Source: an uncultured Eubacteriales bacterium (GTDB lineage: Bacteria; Bacillota; Clostridia; Oscillospirales; Acutalibacteraceae). From it: a DNA stretch of 64,000 nucleotides. The stretch's first letter is position 1, and each line of letters begins with the position of its first letter. The notes below the pieces were generated by a model. It ran no database searches. It worked only from the letters and a program-made list of their open reading frames with translations, and had not been told where the DNA came from. This document shows positions 1 through 7,907 of the stretch, one piece after another. Made by a program: the position numbers and the translations under genes. Where the stretch lies: contig CAKSKA010000002.1 of NCBI GenBank assembly GCA_934464615.1, forward strand, positions 138,428 through 202,427, given 5' to 3'.

Positions 1-23
1 GATTTCCCCCTTTCAAAACAATC

Positions 24-52
24 TTGAACTATTATACACAAGATGATATAAT
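24..52 (+). promoter_or_regulatory. Sigma-A type promoter for the LysR gene
   Basis: TTGAAC (24-29) and TATAAT (47-52) are separated by 17 bp, upstream of the LysR regulator start at 105. Confidence 0.65.
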
Positions 53-104
53 AACAAAAGCGAATATTACCGATTAAATGTATCGAAAAAAGGAATACAA
101 GATT

Positions 105-986
105 ATGGACAATCATTTATCAAAATATCTGGCATTTGTAAGGACGGTGGAAACGGGCAGTTTTACAAAAGCCGCACGGGATTTGAATTACGCACAGTCG
201 TCCGTAAGTAAAATGATTGCGGATTTGGAAAGCGATTGGGGCGTTACTTTGCTTGAGCGCAGCCGCAGCGGCGTTTATCCGACATCCGCCGGAAAACAGA
301 TTTTACCGCTTGCGCGCAGAATACTTAACGATTACCGCGAGCTTGAAGGCTGCATAAATCAAATAAACGGAATTAAGACCGGCACCATACGCATAGGCAC
401 CTTTGCAAGCACGGCAATTAACTGGCTGCCCAATATATTTGCGCGCTTTCAAAAAGATTACCCAGATATTGAATACGAAATGCTGCTGGGGGACTATGAC
501 GAAGTTGAGCAGTGGATAGAGGACGGCCGTGCGGACTGCGGATTTTTGCGTTTGCCCGCCAAGCATAACTTTGACACCGTAACGCTTAAAAAAGACGAAT
601 ACAAAGTGGTTTTGCCGACCGGACACCCATTAGCACAAAGCAAGACCGTTAAATTAACCGACCTTGACGGACAGCCGTTTTTGCTTTTGGAGCGCGGCGG
701 AAAGACCGATATTTCAAAACTGCTTGAAAAAAACGGAGTGCATCCTAAAATACGCTTTACAACGTGGGAGGACTTTGCAATTATGGCAATGGCGGAAAAG
801 GGGCTGGGTATAGGTATTTTGCCGGCTATGATTCTAAAACGCATACCCTACAAAATAGAAATACGTTCACTCGATCCGCCATGTTTCAGGGAAATAGGTC
901 TTGCAGTTAAGGACCTTAACAGAATTACGCCGGCAACGCAAATGTTTATTAAATATATGCAATACAGGGAAATCCTGACCGAATGA
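105..986 (+). CDS. LysR family transcriptional regulator
   Basis: The protein has about 293 residues, normal for LysR regulators. The N-terminal winged helix-turn-helix is clear (GSFTKAARDLNYAQSSVSK), followed by a linker helix and a periplasmic-binding-protein-like effector domain to the end. An in-frame ATG at 78 has no ribosome binding site, whereas the ATG at 105 is preceded by AAAGGAA, so I chose 105. The family binds DNA as tetramers and responds to a small molecule; the ligand cannot be read from the sequence. The gene stands alone, convergent with spoIIID, with a shared hairpin terminator. No divergently transcribed target gene is visible, because the window starts just upstream. Assignment to family is firm; function is unknown. 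Confidence 0.93.
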   Translation: MDNHLSKYLAFVRTVETGSFTKAARDLNYAQSSVSKMIADLESDWGVTLLERSRSGVYPTSAGKQILPLARRILNDYRELEGCINQINGIKTGTIRIGTFASTAINWLPNIFARFQKDYPDIEYEMLLGDYDEVEQWIEDGRADCGFLRLPAKHNFDTVTLKKDEYKVVLPTGHPLAQSKTVKLTDLDGQPFLLLERGGKTDISKLLEKNGVHPKIRFTTWEDFAIMAMAEKGLGIGILPAMILKRIPYKIEIRSLDPPCFREIGLAVKDLNRITPATQMFIKYMQYREILTE

Positions 987-1006
987 ATGTGTTTTATTAT
1001 AAAAGC

Positions 1007-1039
1007 AATCGGCGGCAAACATTAAGTTTGCCGCCGATT
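1007..1039. terminator. Bidirectional hairpin terminator
   Basis: Perfect 14-bp inverted repeat (AATCGGCGGCAAAC at 1007-1020 and its complement at 1026-1039) with a 5-nt loop. It lies between the convergent LysR and spoIIID genes. Confidence 0.8.
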
Positions 1040-1060
1040 TGTATAAGGAACGATTTTTTC

Positions 1061-1309
1061 TTACTCTCCCTTGTATTTTCTGCGCGTCGCCATACCTCCG
1101 CGCAAATGCCTTTCGCTTTTATTCTTCTCCAAAACTTTTTTCACCTGTAAATAAAGCGACGGCTGTATATGGCTCAGCCTTTCGGTAACATCCTTATGTA
1201 CGGTGGATTTGCTTACGCCGAATTTTTTACCTGCTGCGCGCACGGTAGATCCGGTTTCTATTATATATTCGCCGAGAATTACCGATCTGTCTTTCTGCTG
1301 TTCTAACAT
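1061..1309 (-). CDS. spoIIID: Sporulation transcriptional regulator SpoIIID
   Basis: The 82-residue protein matches SpoIIID over its whole length: helix-turn-helix around residues 20-43 (STVRAAGKKFGVSKSTVHKD), then a basic C-terminal tail ending RRKYKGE. SpoIIID is the small DNA-binding protein that adjusts the sigma-E regulon in the mother cell. Start ATG at 1309 has a GGGGAGAGAGT site upstream. The upstream DNA (GCATATT and CTACAACA about 12 nt apart) is a loose match to a sigma-E promoter. The first 38 codons and the upstream DNA are duplicated 2.9 kb away at 4107-4326. This copy is intact and ends in the shared terminator with LysR. Confidence 0.95.
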   Translation of the reverse strand: MLEQQKDRSVILGEYIIETGSTVRAAGKKFGVSKSTVHKDVTERLSHIQPSLYLQVKKVLEKNKSERHLRGGMATRRKYKGE

Positions 1310-1414
1310 ACTCTCTCCCCTTACAAGGTGTTGTAGTCTTTGTAAAAGAATATGCGTACAGCCGCGGTTTTAGTATTAAATTTATTGTATATCGGCAATT
1401 GCAGGCCGAATTAT
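1195..1414. repeat. 220-bp direct repeat, copy 1 (spoIIID 5' half plus upstream)
   Basis: Positions 1195-1414 equal 4107-4326 (offset 2912) with one mismatch (c at 1406, a at 4318). The unit covers codons 1-38 of spoIIID, its ribosome binding site and about 105 bp of upstream DNA. The two copies bracket the islet that carries threonine aldolase and Fic. Confidence 0.95.
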
Positions 1415-1543
1415 GTCGTTCTCAAGTCCCGACACAGAGCTGCCGCGATCCGCCTCGTAGTCCGCTTTCGTGCCGAGGTCGTTCCAAAGAATTTTTTCAA
1501 GTTCTTTTATATCATCTGCGGTCATCGGAATATTATTTTTCAG
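1382..1543 (-). pseudogene. Remnant resembling the C-terminus of a type I restriction HsdR-like helicase
   Basis: The frame open from 1543 to the stop at 1382 reads LKNNIPMTADDIKELEKILW followed by NDLGTKADYEADRG. This resembles the C-terminal segment of type I restriction R subunits and related DEAD helicases, where an NNIPLT..DI.ELE.ILW..LGTK.DYE pattern is common. No helicase motor domain is present: upstream lies the end of the threonine aldolase gene. The last codons run into the 220-bp repeat, so the fragment was cut at that junction. I take it as debris of a lost restriction locus or mobile region. Identification is by recognition only. Confidence 0.5.
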
Positions 1544-1550
1544 TTTTCAC

Positions 1551-2579
1551 TTATGAAATAGATTTAATTAATTGATCAATATCATCTTCACTACTGCTCC
1601 AACTGGTACAAAAACGCACACATACATGATCTTCATCTACAATATGATCAAATTCATAAATGAAATTTTCCGCAAGTTTTTCTGCCAGTTCATTTGTAAG
1701 AACTACAAAAATCTGGTTTGTAGGACTGTCCATATATAAAGGAATTGAAGCATTTACAAAGCCCTGCTTTAATTTTGCAGCTAATTTATCGGCATGTTTT
1801 GCAAGTTTAAAATAAAGACCGTCTTTAAATAATGTATAAAACTGTACACCGAGCAGCCAGCCTTTTGCAAGAATTCCTCCGCTTTGTTTCATATAAGTAC
1901 GAAAATGATCCCGTAAATCTTTATTTACAATCACAAGTGCCTCACCAAACAAAGCACCGCACTTCGTGCCACCGATATAAAATACATCAGCAATTCTGGC
2001 AAGATCTTCTAATGTAACATCGCACCCGTTGCATGAAAGCCAATATCCCAGTCTTGCACCATCAATATACAGATACATATGATATTGATCACATACTTTG
2101 CGGATCTCCAAAAGTTCCTTTTTGCTATAAACAGTTCCATATTCAGACGGAGAAGACAAAAACACAAGCTTCGGTGCAGTCAGAAATTCTGCTTCACCGT
2201 GATCATAATAATGAGAAGCCGTTTGTTTGATTGCCTCTGCTGTTAATTTTCCTTCTTTTGCAGGGAGAGACAATATTTTGTGTCCGGTATGTTCAATCGA
2301 GCCTGCTTCGTGATGATTGATATGTCCATTCAAGGCACAGATCACACTTTCATAAGGGCGTAAGGCTGCTGTAATCACTGTAATATTTGCAGGTGTTCCC
2401 CCAACCATAAAATGAATATCAACATCTGCTGTACCAAGATATTTCCGAATCTCATATGCCCCTTTTTGACACCATTCATCATCACCATATCCGGCATAAG
2501 AAGATTCGTTAATTTCCTGAAGTGCCTGAATAATAGAATTATGGGCACCATGATTATAATCATTGTTAAAACGTATCAT
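1551..2579 (-). CDS. Low-specificity L-threonine aldolase family PLP enzyme
   Basis: A 342-residue fold-type I PLP enzyme of the beta-eliminating lyase group. The PLP-binding lysine lies in GGTKCGALFGEA and the upstream pocket aspartate in YIDGARLGYW. Such enzymes cleave L-threonine or L-allo-threonine to glycine and acetaldehyde; exact substrate is not readable. Start ATG at 2579 follows GGAGGATTTTAA. Codon use is more AT-rich than in the flanking ABC and spoIIID genes, and the gene lies between two copies of the spoIIID repeat, both suggesting horizontal acquisition. A 42-codon ORF ends across its start codon, so its translation may be coupled to that ORF. Confidence 0.9.
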   Translation of the reverse strand: MIRFNNDYNHGAHNSIIQALQEINESSYAGYGDDEWCQKGAYEIRKYLGTADVDIHFMVGGTPANITVITAALRPYESVICALNGHINHHEAGSIEHTGHKILSLPAKEGKLTAEAIKQTASHYYDHGEAEFLTAPKLVFLSSPSEYGTVYSKKELLEIRKVCDQYHMYLYIDGARLGYWLSCNGCDVTLEDLARIADVFYIGGTKCGALFGEALVIVNKDLRDHFRTYMKQSGGILAKGWLLGVQFYTLFKDGLYFKLAKHADKLAAKLKQGFVNASIPLYMDSPTNQIFVVLTNELAEKLAENFIYEFDHIVDEDHVCVRFCTSWSSSEDDIDQLIKSIS

Positions 2580-2704
2580 TTAAAATCCTCCAATTCAGCT
2601 TTTTGTACTTTGCAATTTGTATTATTGTATTCTGCAAATATTGTTCTCATCGTATCGAATTTCCTTGCAAATGCTTTACTTTTATCGAGTATAAGATTAT
2701 CCAT
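2576..2704 (-). pseudogene. Short ORF, possible remnant of a four-helix-bundle (IVS-type) protein
   Basis: A 42-codon ORF with GGAGAAGAAAAT before its ATG begins MDNLILDKSKAFA, like the N-terminus of the small four-helix-bundle proteins common in Clostridia, then continues with unrelated residues and ends at a TGA overlapping the threonine aldolase ATG. Upstream the short string GAATTAAGAAT is repeated twice in tandem. It may be a decayed gene whose translation start now serves as a leader for the aldolase. Weakly supported; 13 matching residues only. Confidence 0.35.
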
Positions 2705-2778
2705 ATTTTCTTCTCCAAGTAAATTCTTAATTCTACATTCTTAATTCTGCATTTACCAAATTGCATATTTTCGAGCTG

Positions 2779-3828
2779 TTAGTTTTTCCAAATATAAGAT
2801 GTATAGCGGCCGCCGCCGATTTTAATTATTTCCCCTTTTTTCAGCATATCGTTCAACGCTCTTTGCACGGTTACTTGGCTTATATCAGGACATTTTTGCA
2901 TAATTTCCGCTTTGGTAATTTTACCGAGTGTATCTTTGATTATTCCTCTTATCCGGTCCGGTTTGGATAAACCTTTGTTTGCCAAAAGCTCAGTCCTTGA
3001 CGAAAATTCGCGGTATGCCGCAACGATAATACCAAGCATATAACGCACAAATGATGCATAGTCGTTTTTATTCTCGTGCCATCCGTCAGAGCTTTCTTCT
3101 AAAACTTCATAATAGGTTTCTTTACTGTCCGAAATCAGTTTTTCTATACTGATATATTTCCCAACAGTATATCCGGCACGGTAAAGCAGTAATAAAGTCA
3201 ATAATCTACTCATTCTGCCGTTTCCGTCATTAAACGGGTGAATGCAAAGAAAATCAAGAATAAAAACGGATGAGAGCACCAGCGGATCCATTTCCGAATC
3301 TGTCAAAGCAACCGCATACTCATCGCAAAGAATTTTCATTGCCTCCGGTGTTTCCCAAGCAGAAACCGGATGAAATCGAACAACCCTTGTTCCGTCTTCA
3401 TAATCTTCAGCAATAATGTTATCGCTTGTTTTGTAGTTGCCGCCGATAGATTGTCCGCTGTATTTGTATAAATCGCGATGAAGCTGTAAAATCACACTCG
3501 GCTTTGGTGGAATATACTCGTAGCTTTCGTGAATCGTTGCAAGCACATCACGATAACCGGCAATCTCCTTTTCGCTTCGGTTTTTCGGCATGGTCTTATC
3601 ACGGACTATTTTTTTTAAACGGTCGTCTGTAGTAATAATACCCTCTATTTTGTTGGAAGCCTCGGTACTTTGAATTTTTGCCACTTCCGTTAGCCCTGTA
3701 AGCATATTGCTTTTTGTATTTATCATAAGTTCTTGCTTACCTTTAAACTCATGAATTTGAGAAAGCAAAGCAACAATATCGGGTGTTAACAGCTTATTGT
3801 ATTTATCTTTAAAAGAATAGTTTCTCAT
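2779..3828 (-). CDS. Fic family protein (probable AMPylase, class II autoinhibited)
   Basis: About 349 residues. The catalytic Fic motif HPFNDGNGR is intact near residues 197-205, with an N-terminal inhibitory motif SNKIEG near residues 58-63, the (S/T)xxxE(G/N) pattern of class II Fic proteins. A C-terminal winged helix (KITKAEIMQKCPDISQVTVQ) suggests DNA binding or self-regulation. Fic enzymes transfer AMP or another nucleotide moiety to a target protein; the target is unknown. The ATG at 3834 abuts the Shine-Dalgarno GAGGA directly, while ATG 3828 is 6 nt from it, so I chose 3828. It lies inside the spoIIID-bracketed islet with AT-richer codon use than its neighbours. Confidence 0.92.
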   Translation of the reverse strand: MRNYSFKDKYNKLLTPDIVALLSQIHEFKGKQELMINTKSNMLTGLTEVAKIQSTEASNKIEGIITTDDRLKKIVRDKTMPKNRSEKEIAGYRDVLATIHESYEYIPPKPSVILQLHRDLYKYSGQSIGGNYKTSDNIIAEDYEDGTRVVRFHPVSAWETPEAMKILCDEYAVALTDSEMDPLVLSSVFILDFLCIHPFNDGNGRMSRLLTLLLLYRAGYTVGKYISIEKLISDSKETYYEVLEESSDGWHENKNDYASFVRYMLGIIVAAYREFSSRTELLANKGLSKPDRIRGIIKDTLGKITKAEIMQKCPDISQVTVQRALNDMLKKGEIIKIGGGRYTSYIWKN

Positions 3829-3879
3829 AATCATTCCTCAAGTCAATTTCATCATTTTACTTTATTATGATGCAGTTAT

Positions 3880-3908
3880 ATTTTATCATTCAATTTGATA
3901 ACTGTCAA
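3880..3908 (-). promoter_or_regulatory. Sigma-A promoter for the Fic gene
   Basis: On the minus strand TTGACA (3908-3903) and TAAAAT (3885-3880) are separated by 17 bp, about 50 bp upstream of the Fic start. Confidence 0.7.
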
Positions 3909-4004
3909 GAAACAATTTAATCATTTAGCCATTAAATTGCGAATCACAAATGACGAATTTTAAACATAAGTTTGAAGTCTAAATAGATAAAGTAATTTAT
4001 AACA

Positions 4005-4033
4005 AAAAATCAGCACGGCGTGAAACCGTGCTG
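4005..4033 (-). terminator. Terminator downstream of the ABC operon and truncated spoIIID
   Basis: CAGCACGG/CCGTGCTG hairpin (4011-4033), 7-nt loop, followed on the minus strand by a T-run at 4010-4005. Confidence 0.75.
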
Positions 4034-4068
4034 AAAAGTCTTTATTTATTCAGTTTTCACCGGTTATG

Positions 4069-4221
4069 CTACCAGCCACACAAACCGTTCCGTTTTGTTA
4101 CTGCCGTATGTACGGTGGATTTGCTTACGCCGAATTTTTTACCTGCTGCGCGCACGGTAGATCCGGTTTCTATTATATATTCGCCGAGAATTACCGATCT
4201 GTCTTTCTGCTGTTCTAACAT
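4069..4221 (-). pseudogene. Truncated spoIIID copy (N-terminal HTH only)
   Basis: A 50-codon ORF whose first 38 residues are identical to SpoIIID, including nearly the whole helix-turn-helix, then diverges to TAVTKRNGLCGW and stops. It keeps the same ribosome binding site and upstream DNA as the full gene (4222-4326), so it may still be expressed. The basic C-terminal tail that SpoIIID needs for stable DNA contact is missing. It is most simply the leftover half of a duplication that bracketed the islet; a residual interfering role cannot be excluded. Confidence 0.85.
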
Positions 4222-4326
4222 ACTCTCTCCCCTTACAAGGTGTTGTAGTCTTTGTAAAAGAATATGCGTACAGCCGCGGTTTTAGTATTAAATTTATTGT
4301 ATATCGGCAATTGCAGGACGAATTAT
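4107..4326. repeat. 220-bp direct repeat, copy 2
   Basis: Second copy of 1195-1414, 219 of 220 bases identical. It ends 29 bp from the stop codon of the ABC transporter gene. Confidence 0.95.
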
Positions 4327-4355
4327 CATAAAATCCTTCAAAGCAGTTCTTTATA

Positions 4356-6086
4356 TTACAGTTTCCAACCGACAGCCTGTTTCTTGCCGCCGACAAAGTC
4401 TGCGTAAATGCCGGATTGTGCTATAAGCTGTTCGTGCTTGCCCTGCTGCACGATACGACCGTGATCAATAACCAGAATCCGATCGGCGTGCCGAACGGTC
4501 TTTAGCCTGTGTGCGATCATGATAATGGTTTTATCCCGTGTCAGCGCCTCGATTGCCTTTTGCAGTCTGTCCTCGTTTTCCGGATCGATATTTGCCGTTG
4601 CCTCGTCCAGAATGATGATCGGCGCGTTTTTCAGCATGGCACGCGCAATGGAAATACGCTGTTTTTCACCGCCGGAAAGTGTGCTGCCGCCCTCGCCGAT
4701 AACCGTATTGTAGCCATCGGGCAGCGCTTCTATAAAGTCGTCGCAGCAAGCCGCCTTTGCCGCCGCAACCACTTCGTCGTGCGTTGCGTTCGGTCTGCCG
4801 AATTTAATGTTATTTTCTATGGTGTCGGCAAAGAGGTAAACATTCTGGAACACAACGCTTATCTGATCCATAAGGGACTCCAGCGTGTAATCCTTCACAT
4901 CATATCCGCCGATCTTTATACTGCCGCTGTCGGTATCCCAAAAACGCGCGATCAAATTGCAGAAAGTCGTCTTGCCGCTGCCCGAGGGACCGATAACCGC
5001 CGTTGTCGTCTTATCGGGGAGCGTGACGGAAATGTCATGCAGTATCGGTTTGTGTTCATACGAAAAATTCACATGGTCAAAGACGATGTCGTGCTTTTCG
5101 GGAGCGAGAGCCCTTCCTTTCCCGTCCATGCGGGGCATATCCTCGGTTTCTTGAGTGCGGTCAATTGCGGCAGCTGCCAAACGCAGCATGGAAACGCCCA
5201 TTCCGAACGCCTTTATCTGATTAAACACCAGAAATGACATAACAAGTACCATCAGCGCGTTTGCAAGGCTCATGCCGCCGTTTATCCAAAACAGAATTGC
5301 CGCCGGCATCATGCCGACGCCTGCAACCTGCAAAATCGCCTCCTGCAATGCGGTATACGGTGTGAGAATATTTGTAACCTCAATATTGCTGCGGCGGTTA
5401 TAATCCAGTGCGTCCTGCAGTTTTTTGTCGCCCTTGCCGGTCAGATTAAAGGACTTGATAACGCTCATTCCCTGGATTGTCTCAAGAACAGCCTCAATCA
5501 GCGCGGTCTGCGATTTTTGCGTATTATTTGCAATCTTTGCAGACTTTTTTTCCATAGCAGAGACCGCGCACAGATACAGTGCAATTCCCGTGAGGACGAT
5601 CAGTCCTATGCGCCAATCGAATACAAGAATCAACACCGCGAATACTGCGGTCGTAATAAGTCCCCCGAGAATATTTACAAGTACCATAGGTACCATGCTT
5701 TCGATGCTGCCGACAACCGTTGTGCATACGCCCGAAATTTGACCGAGGCTGTTAGCGGTGAAGCAGCCCATCGGTACGCTTTTCAGTCTGTCTGCAATGG
5801 ATATTCTGCGATCCGCCGCCATAAAGTAGCCGGCGTGTGTTTGCAGCATTTTTGAAAAGCTCGCGCTGACCGCGCCGCCGAATATCGCAACAAGCTCACA
5901 GCCGAGTGCGATCCATGCTGTTTTACCGCCTCGCTCGCCGCCGGTCAGTGCAAGCACGACAAAGTAAATCGCCGCCACCCCAAACATCTGCAGTACAGCG
6001 TTTAAAAAGCCCACTGCCACGGATCTGTTTATATTTTTTCTTTCGTTTCCGGCAAAATGCCAGATTTTACGGAATGCTTCAATCAT
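4356..6086 (-). CDS. ABC transporter, fused permease/ATPase (half 2)
   Basis: A 576-residue half-transporter: six hydrophobic segments in the first 300 residues, then an ATPase domain with Walker A GPSGSGKT, signature LSGGEKQ and Walker B IIILDEATANIDPEN, all canonical. Its start overlaps the stop of the upstream half-transporter by 4 nt (ATGA), so the two are translationally coupled and very likely form a heterodimer. The short extracellular loops and FWD-type Q-loop context recall YbtP/YbtQ-like pairs, some of which import metal-siderophores although built like exporters; substrate direction is therefore uncertain. Co-transcribed with the TetR gene upstream. Confidence 0.9.
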   Translation of the reverse strand: MIEAFRKIWHFAGNERKNINRSVAVGFLNAVLQMFGVAAIYFVVLALTGGERGGKTAWIALGCELVAIFGGAVSASFSKMLQTHAGYFMAADRRISIADRLKSVPMGCFTANSLGQISGVCTTVVGSIESMVPMVLVNILGGLITTAVFAVLILVFDWRIGLIVLTGIALYLCAVSAMEKKSAKIANNTQKSQTALIEAVLETIQGMSVIKSFNLTGKGDKKLQDALDYNRRSNIEVTNILTPYTALQEAILQVAGVGMMPAAILFWINGGMSLANALMVLVMSFLVFNQIKAFGMGVSMLRLAAAAIDRTQETEDMPRMDGKGRALAPEKHDIVFDHVNFSYEHKPILHDISVTLPDKTTTAVIGPSGSGKTTFCNLIARFWDTDSGSIKIGGYDVKDYTLESLMDQISVVFQNVYLFADTIENNIKFGRPNATHDEVVAAAKAACCDDFIEALPDGYNTVIGEGGSTLSGGEKQRISIARAMLKNAPIIILDEATANIDPENEDRLQKAIEALTRDKTIIMIAHRLKTVRHADRILVIDHGRIVQQGKHEQLIAQSGIYADFVGGKKQAVGWKL

Positions 6087-7825
6087 TCTGCGTCACCGTC
6101 CTTTGCTCCTATATGCGCCTGCCACATTTCGCGGTAAAGGGCGCAGTTTTCAAGCAGTTCCCCGTGCTTGCCCTGTGCCTCGATATGTCCGTCATTTACC
6201 ACGGCGATGTTGTCTGCGTCCGTGATGGTGGACAGCCTGTGTGCAATCACTATAACTGTTTTGTTTTCTACAAGTTTTGCCACTGCTTTTTGAATAATCG
6301 CCTCGTTTTCGGGATCAATATAAGCGGTCGCCTCATCAAGTATGACAATCGGTGCGTCCTTGAGCATTGCACGCGCAATGGCAATGCGCTGTCGCTCGCC
6401 GCCCGAAAGGTGGGCGCCGCCCCCGCCGACGACTGTATCAAACCCGTTTTCCAGTTCGCCGATAAAACTGTCGCACCCTGCATTATGCGCCGCCGCTTCA
6501 ACTTCGGCGTCAGCGGTGTTTCGGCGTCCCATGCGGATATTTTCACGGACAGTGTCGTCAAACAGGTAGTTATCCTGCGATACAAACGCCACCTGATTAT
6601 AAAGTTCGTCAAGCGGGATTTCCCTCAGGTCATGTCCGCCCATCGTAACGGTGCCGCTTTTTACATCCCAAAATCCCGCAATAAGCTTTGCCAGCGTTGA
6701 TTTGCCGGAGCCGGACGCCCCTACAAGTGCCGTCATACTGTTTTGCGGAACCGAAAGGCTGATACCGTGCAGTATCTCTTTATCGTCATGGTAGCCGAAA
6801 GAAACATCTTTTACCTCAATATTGTGATTTTCGAAAACAACGTGCCGCGTACCGTGCACCTGCTCCTCGGCTTTCAGAATTTCATCCACCTGTGAAACGG
6901 TTGTACCGACCTGTGCCAGAGTATCTACAAAATTGAATGCGGCTACGATCGGCGCCGCCATACCGAGCGCCAATATAACCACCGTAATAAAGGTTTCCGC
7001 CGTCAAGGTGCCGTGGGTATAAAACAGCCAGCCGAAAGGCAGTACCGTTAACATTTGCGCCGGAAAGAAAGCATATGCCATTGACATACCGAGTTGGCTG
7101 CGGCGCATCCAGTCGTAATAATACTGTGCGTTGGCAAGTACTTTATCGGTAAGTTTGGTATAAGAGGCTTTGCCCTGATTGAACGCTTTAATAACCTCAA
7201 TGCCGTTTATGTACTCAATCATGGTGCCGCTCATTTCCGTCGTTGCTTTTACAGCACCCGCGTAGTCCTTGGCATAGCCGCCCATGACCGTCATCATAAA
7301 TATAAACGCGATGGGGAATACCGCAAGTGACAGCAGTGCCAAACGCCAGTCCAGAATGAACAGGTAAACGACCGTAAGCAAGGGAGCGACAATATTTGCC
7401 GTCATCTCCGGAAACAGATGGGCGAGCGTCGTTTCCATACCGTCCACCTGATCGACAATGGTTTCCTTGAGTTTTCCGCTCGATGTATCCATTACCGTTC
7501 CGAGTGGCAGGCGAGGCAGCTTTGCAAGAAGCTGTTGACGGATAGTTTTGAGGATGTTGAATGTCGCCTTGTGCGAAATGCCGAGCGCGCCGTTGTAGAG
7601 CAGCGTGCGGACGAGAAATCCGCCGAGCGCCGTCAAAAGCCACGGCAGATATGCCGCAAATACCGTTTCACCCCCGAGCAACAGCACAATGATTTTTGCC
7701 GCGGCAAAATACGGAGCCATACCACAGGCAACGCCGATAACGGCAAGGACAACCGCCGCAATAAGCTTACCGTGTTCTTTTTCGCCAAGTTCCCATATCC
7801 GCCCTACCGGACTTTGTTGTTTCAT
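6083..7825 (-). CDS. ABC transporter, fused permease/ATPase (half 1)
   Basis: A 580-residue half-transporter with N-terminal membrane domain and C-terminal ATPase: Walker A GASGSGKST, signature LSGGERQ, Walker B IVILDEATAYIDPEN. Both this and its partner have a catalytic glutamate, so neither ATP site looks degenerate. ATG 7825 has AGGAGG 9 nt upstream. It follows the TetR regulator with an 82-bp gap that contains a GGCTGTC/GACAGCC hairpin (7877-7896), which could tune readthrough from regulator to transporter. Drug efflux or siderophore-type transport are both possible. Confidence 0.9.
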   Translation of the reverse strand: MKQQSPVGRIWELGEKEHGKLIAAVVLAVIGVACGMAPYFAAAKIIVLLLGGETVFAAYLPWLLTALGGFLVRTLLYNGALGISHKATFNILKTIRQQLLAKLPRLPLGTVMDTSSGKLKETIVDQVDGMETTLAHLFPEMTANIVAPLLTVVYLFILDWRLALLSLAVFPIAFIFMMTVMGGYAKDYAGAVKATTEMSGTMIEYINGIEVIKAFNQGKASYTKLTDKVLANAQYYYDWMRRSQLGMSMAYAFFPAQMLTVLPFGWLFYTHGTLTAETFITVVILALGMAAPIVAAFNFVDTLAQVGTTVSQVDEILKAEEQVHGTRHVVFENHNIEVKDVSFGYHDDKEILHGISLSVPQNSMTALVGASGSGKSTLAKLIAGFWDVKSGTVTMGGHDLREIPLDELYNQVAFVSQDNYLFDDTVRENIRMGRRNTADAEVEAAAHNAGCDSFIGELENGFDTVVGGGGAHLSGGERQRIAIARAMLKDAPIVILDEATAYIDPENEAIIQKAVAKLVENKTVIVIAHRLSTITDADNIAVVNDGHIEAQGKHGELLENCALYREMWQAHIGAKDGDAE

Positions 7826-7907
7826 AAATCATTACCTCCTGTAATTAGCGGCTGCTAACCGCCGGTTCTATGGAAAGGCTGTCGTTTAAGACAGCCATTT
7901 TATACAC

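Noticed and set aside
1361..4326. Complete transposon or ICE between the spoIIID repeats
   Set aside because: No transposase, integrase or terminal inverted repeats were found; the islet holds only passenger genes and fragments.
4509..5237. Long plus-strand ORF antisense to the ABC transporter gene
   Set aside because: It is the mirror frame of a well-supported ABC half-transporter, has no ribosome site and no recognisable domain.
5906..6700. 264-codon plus-strand ORF over the two ABC genes
   Set aside because: Shadow of two real genes on the other strand; low-complexity reading with no motifs.
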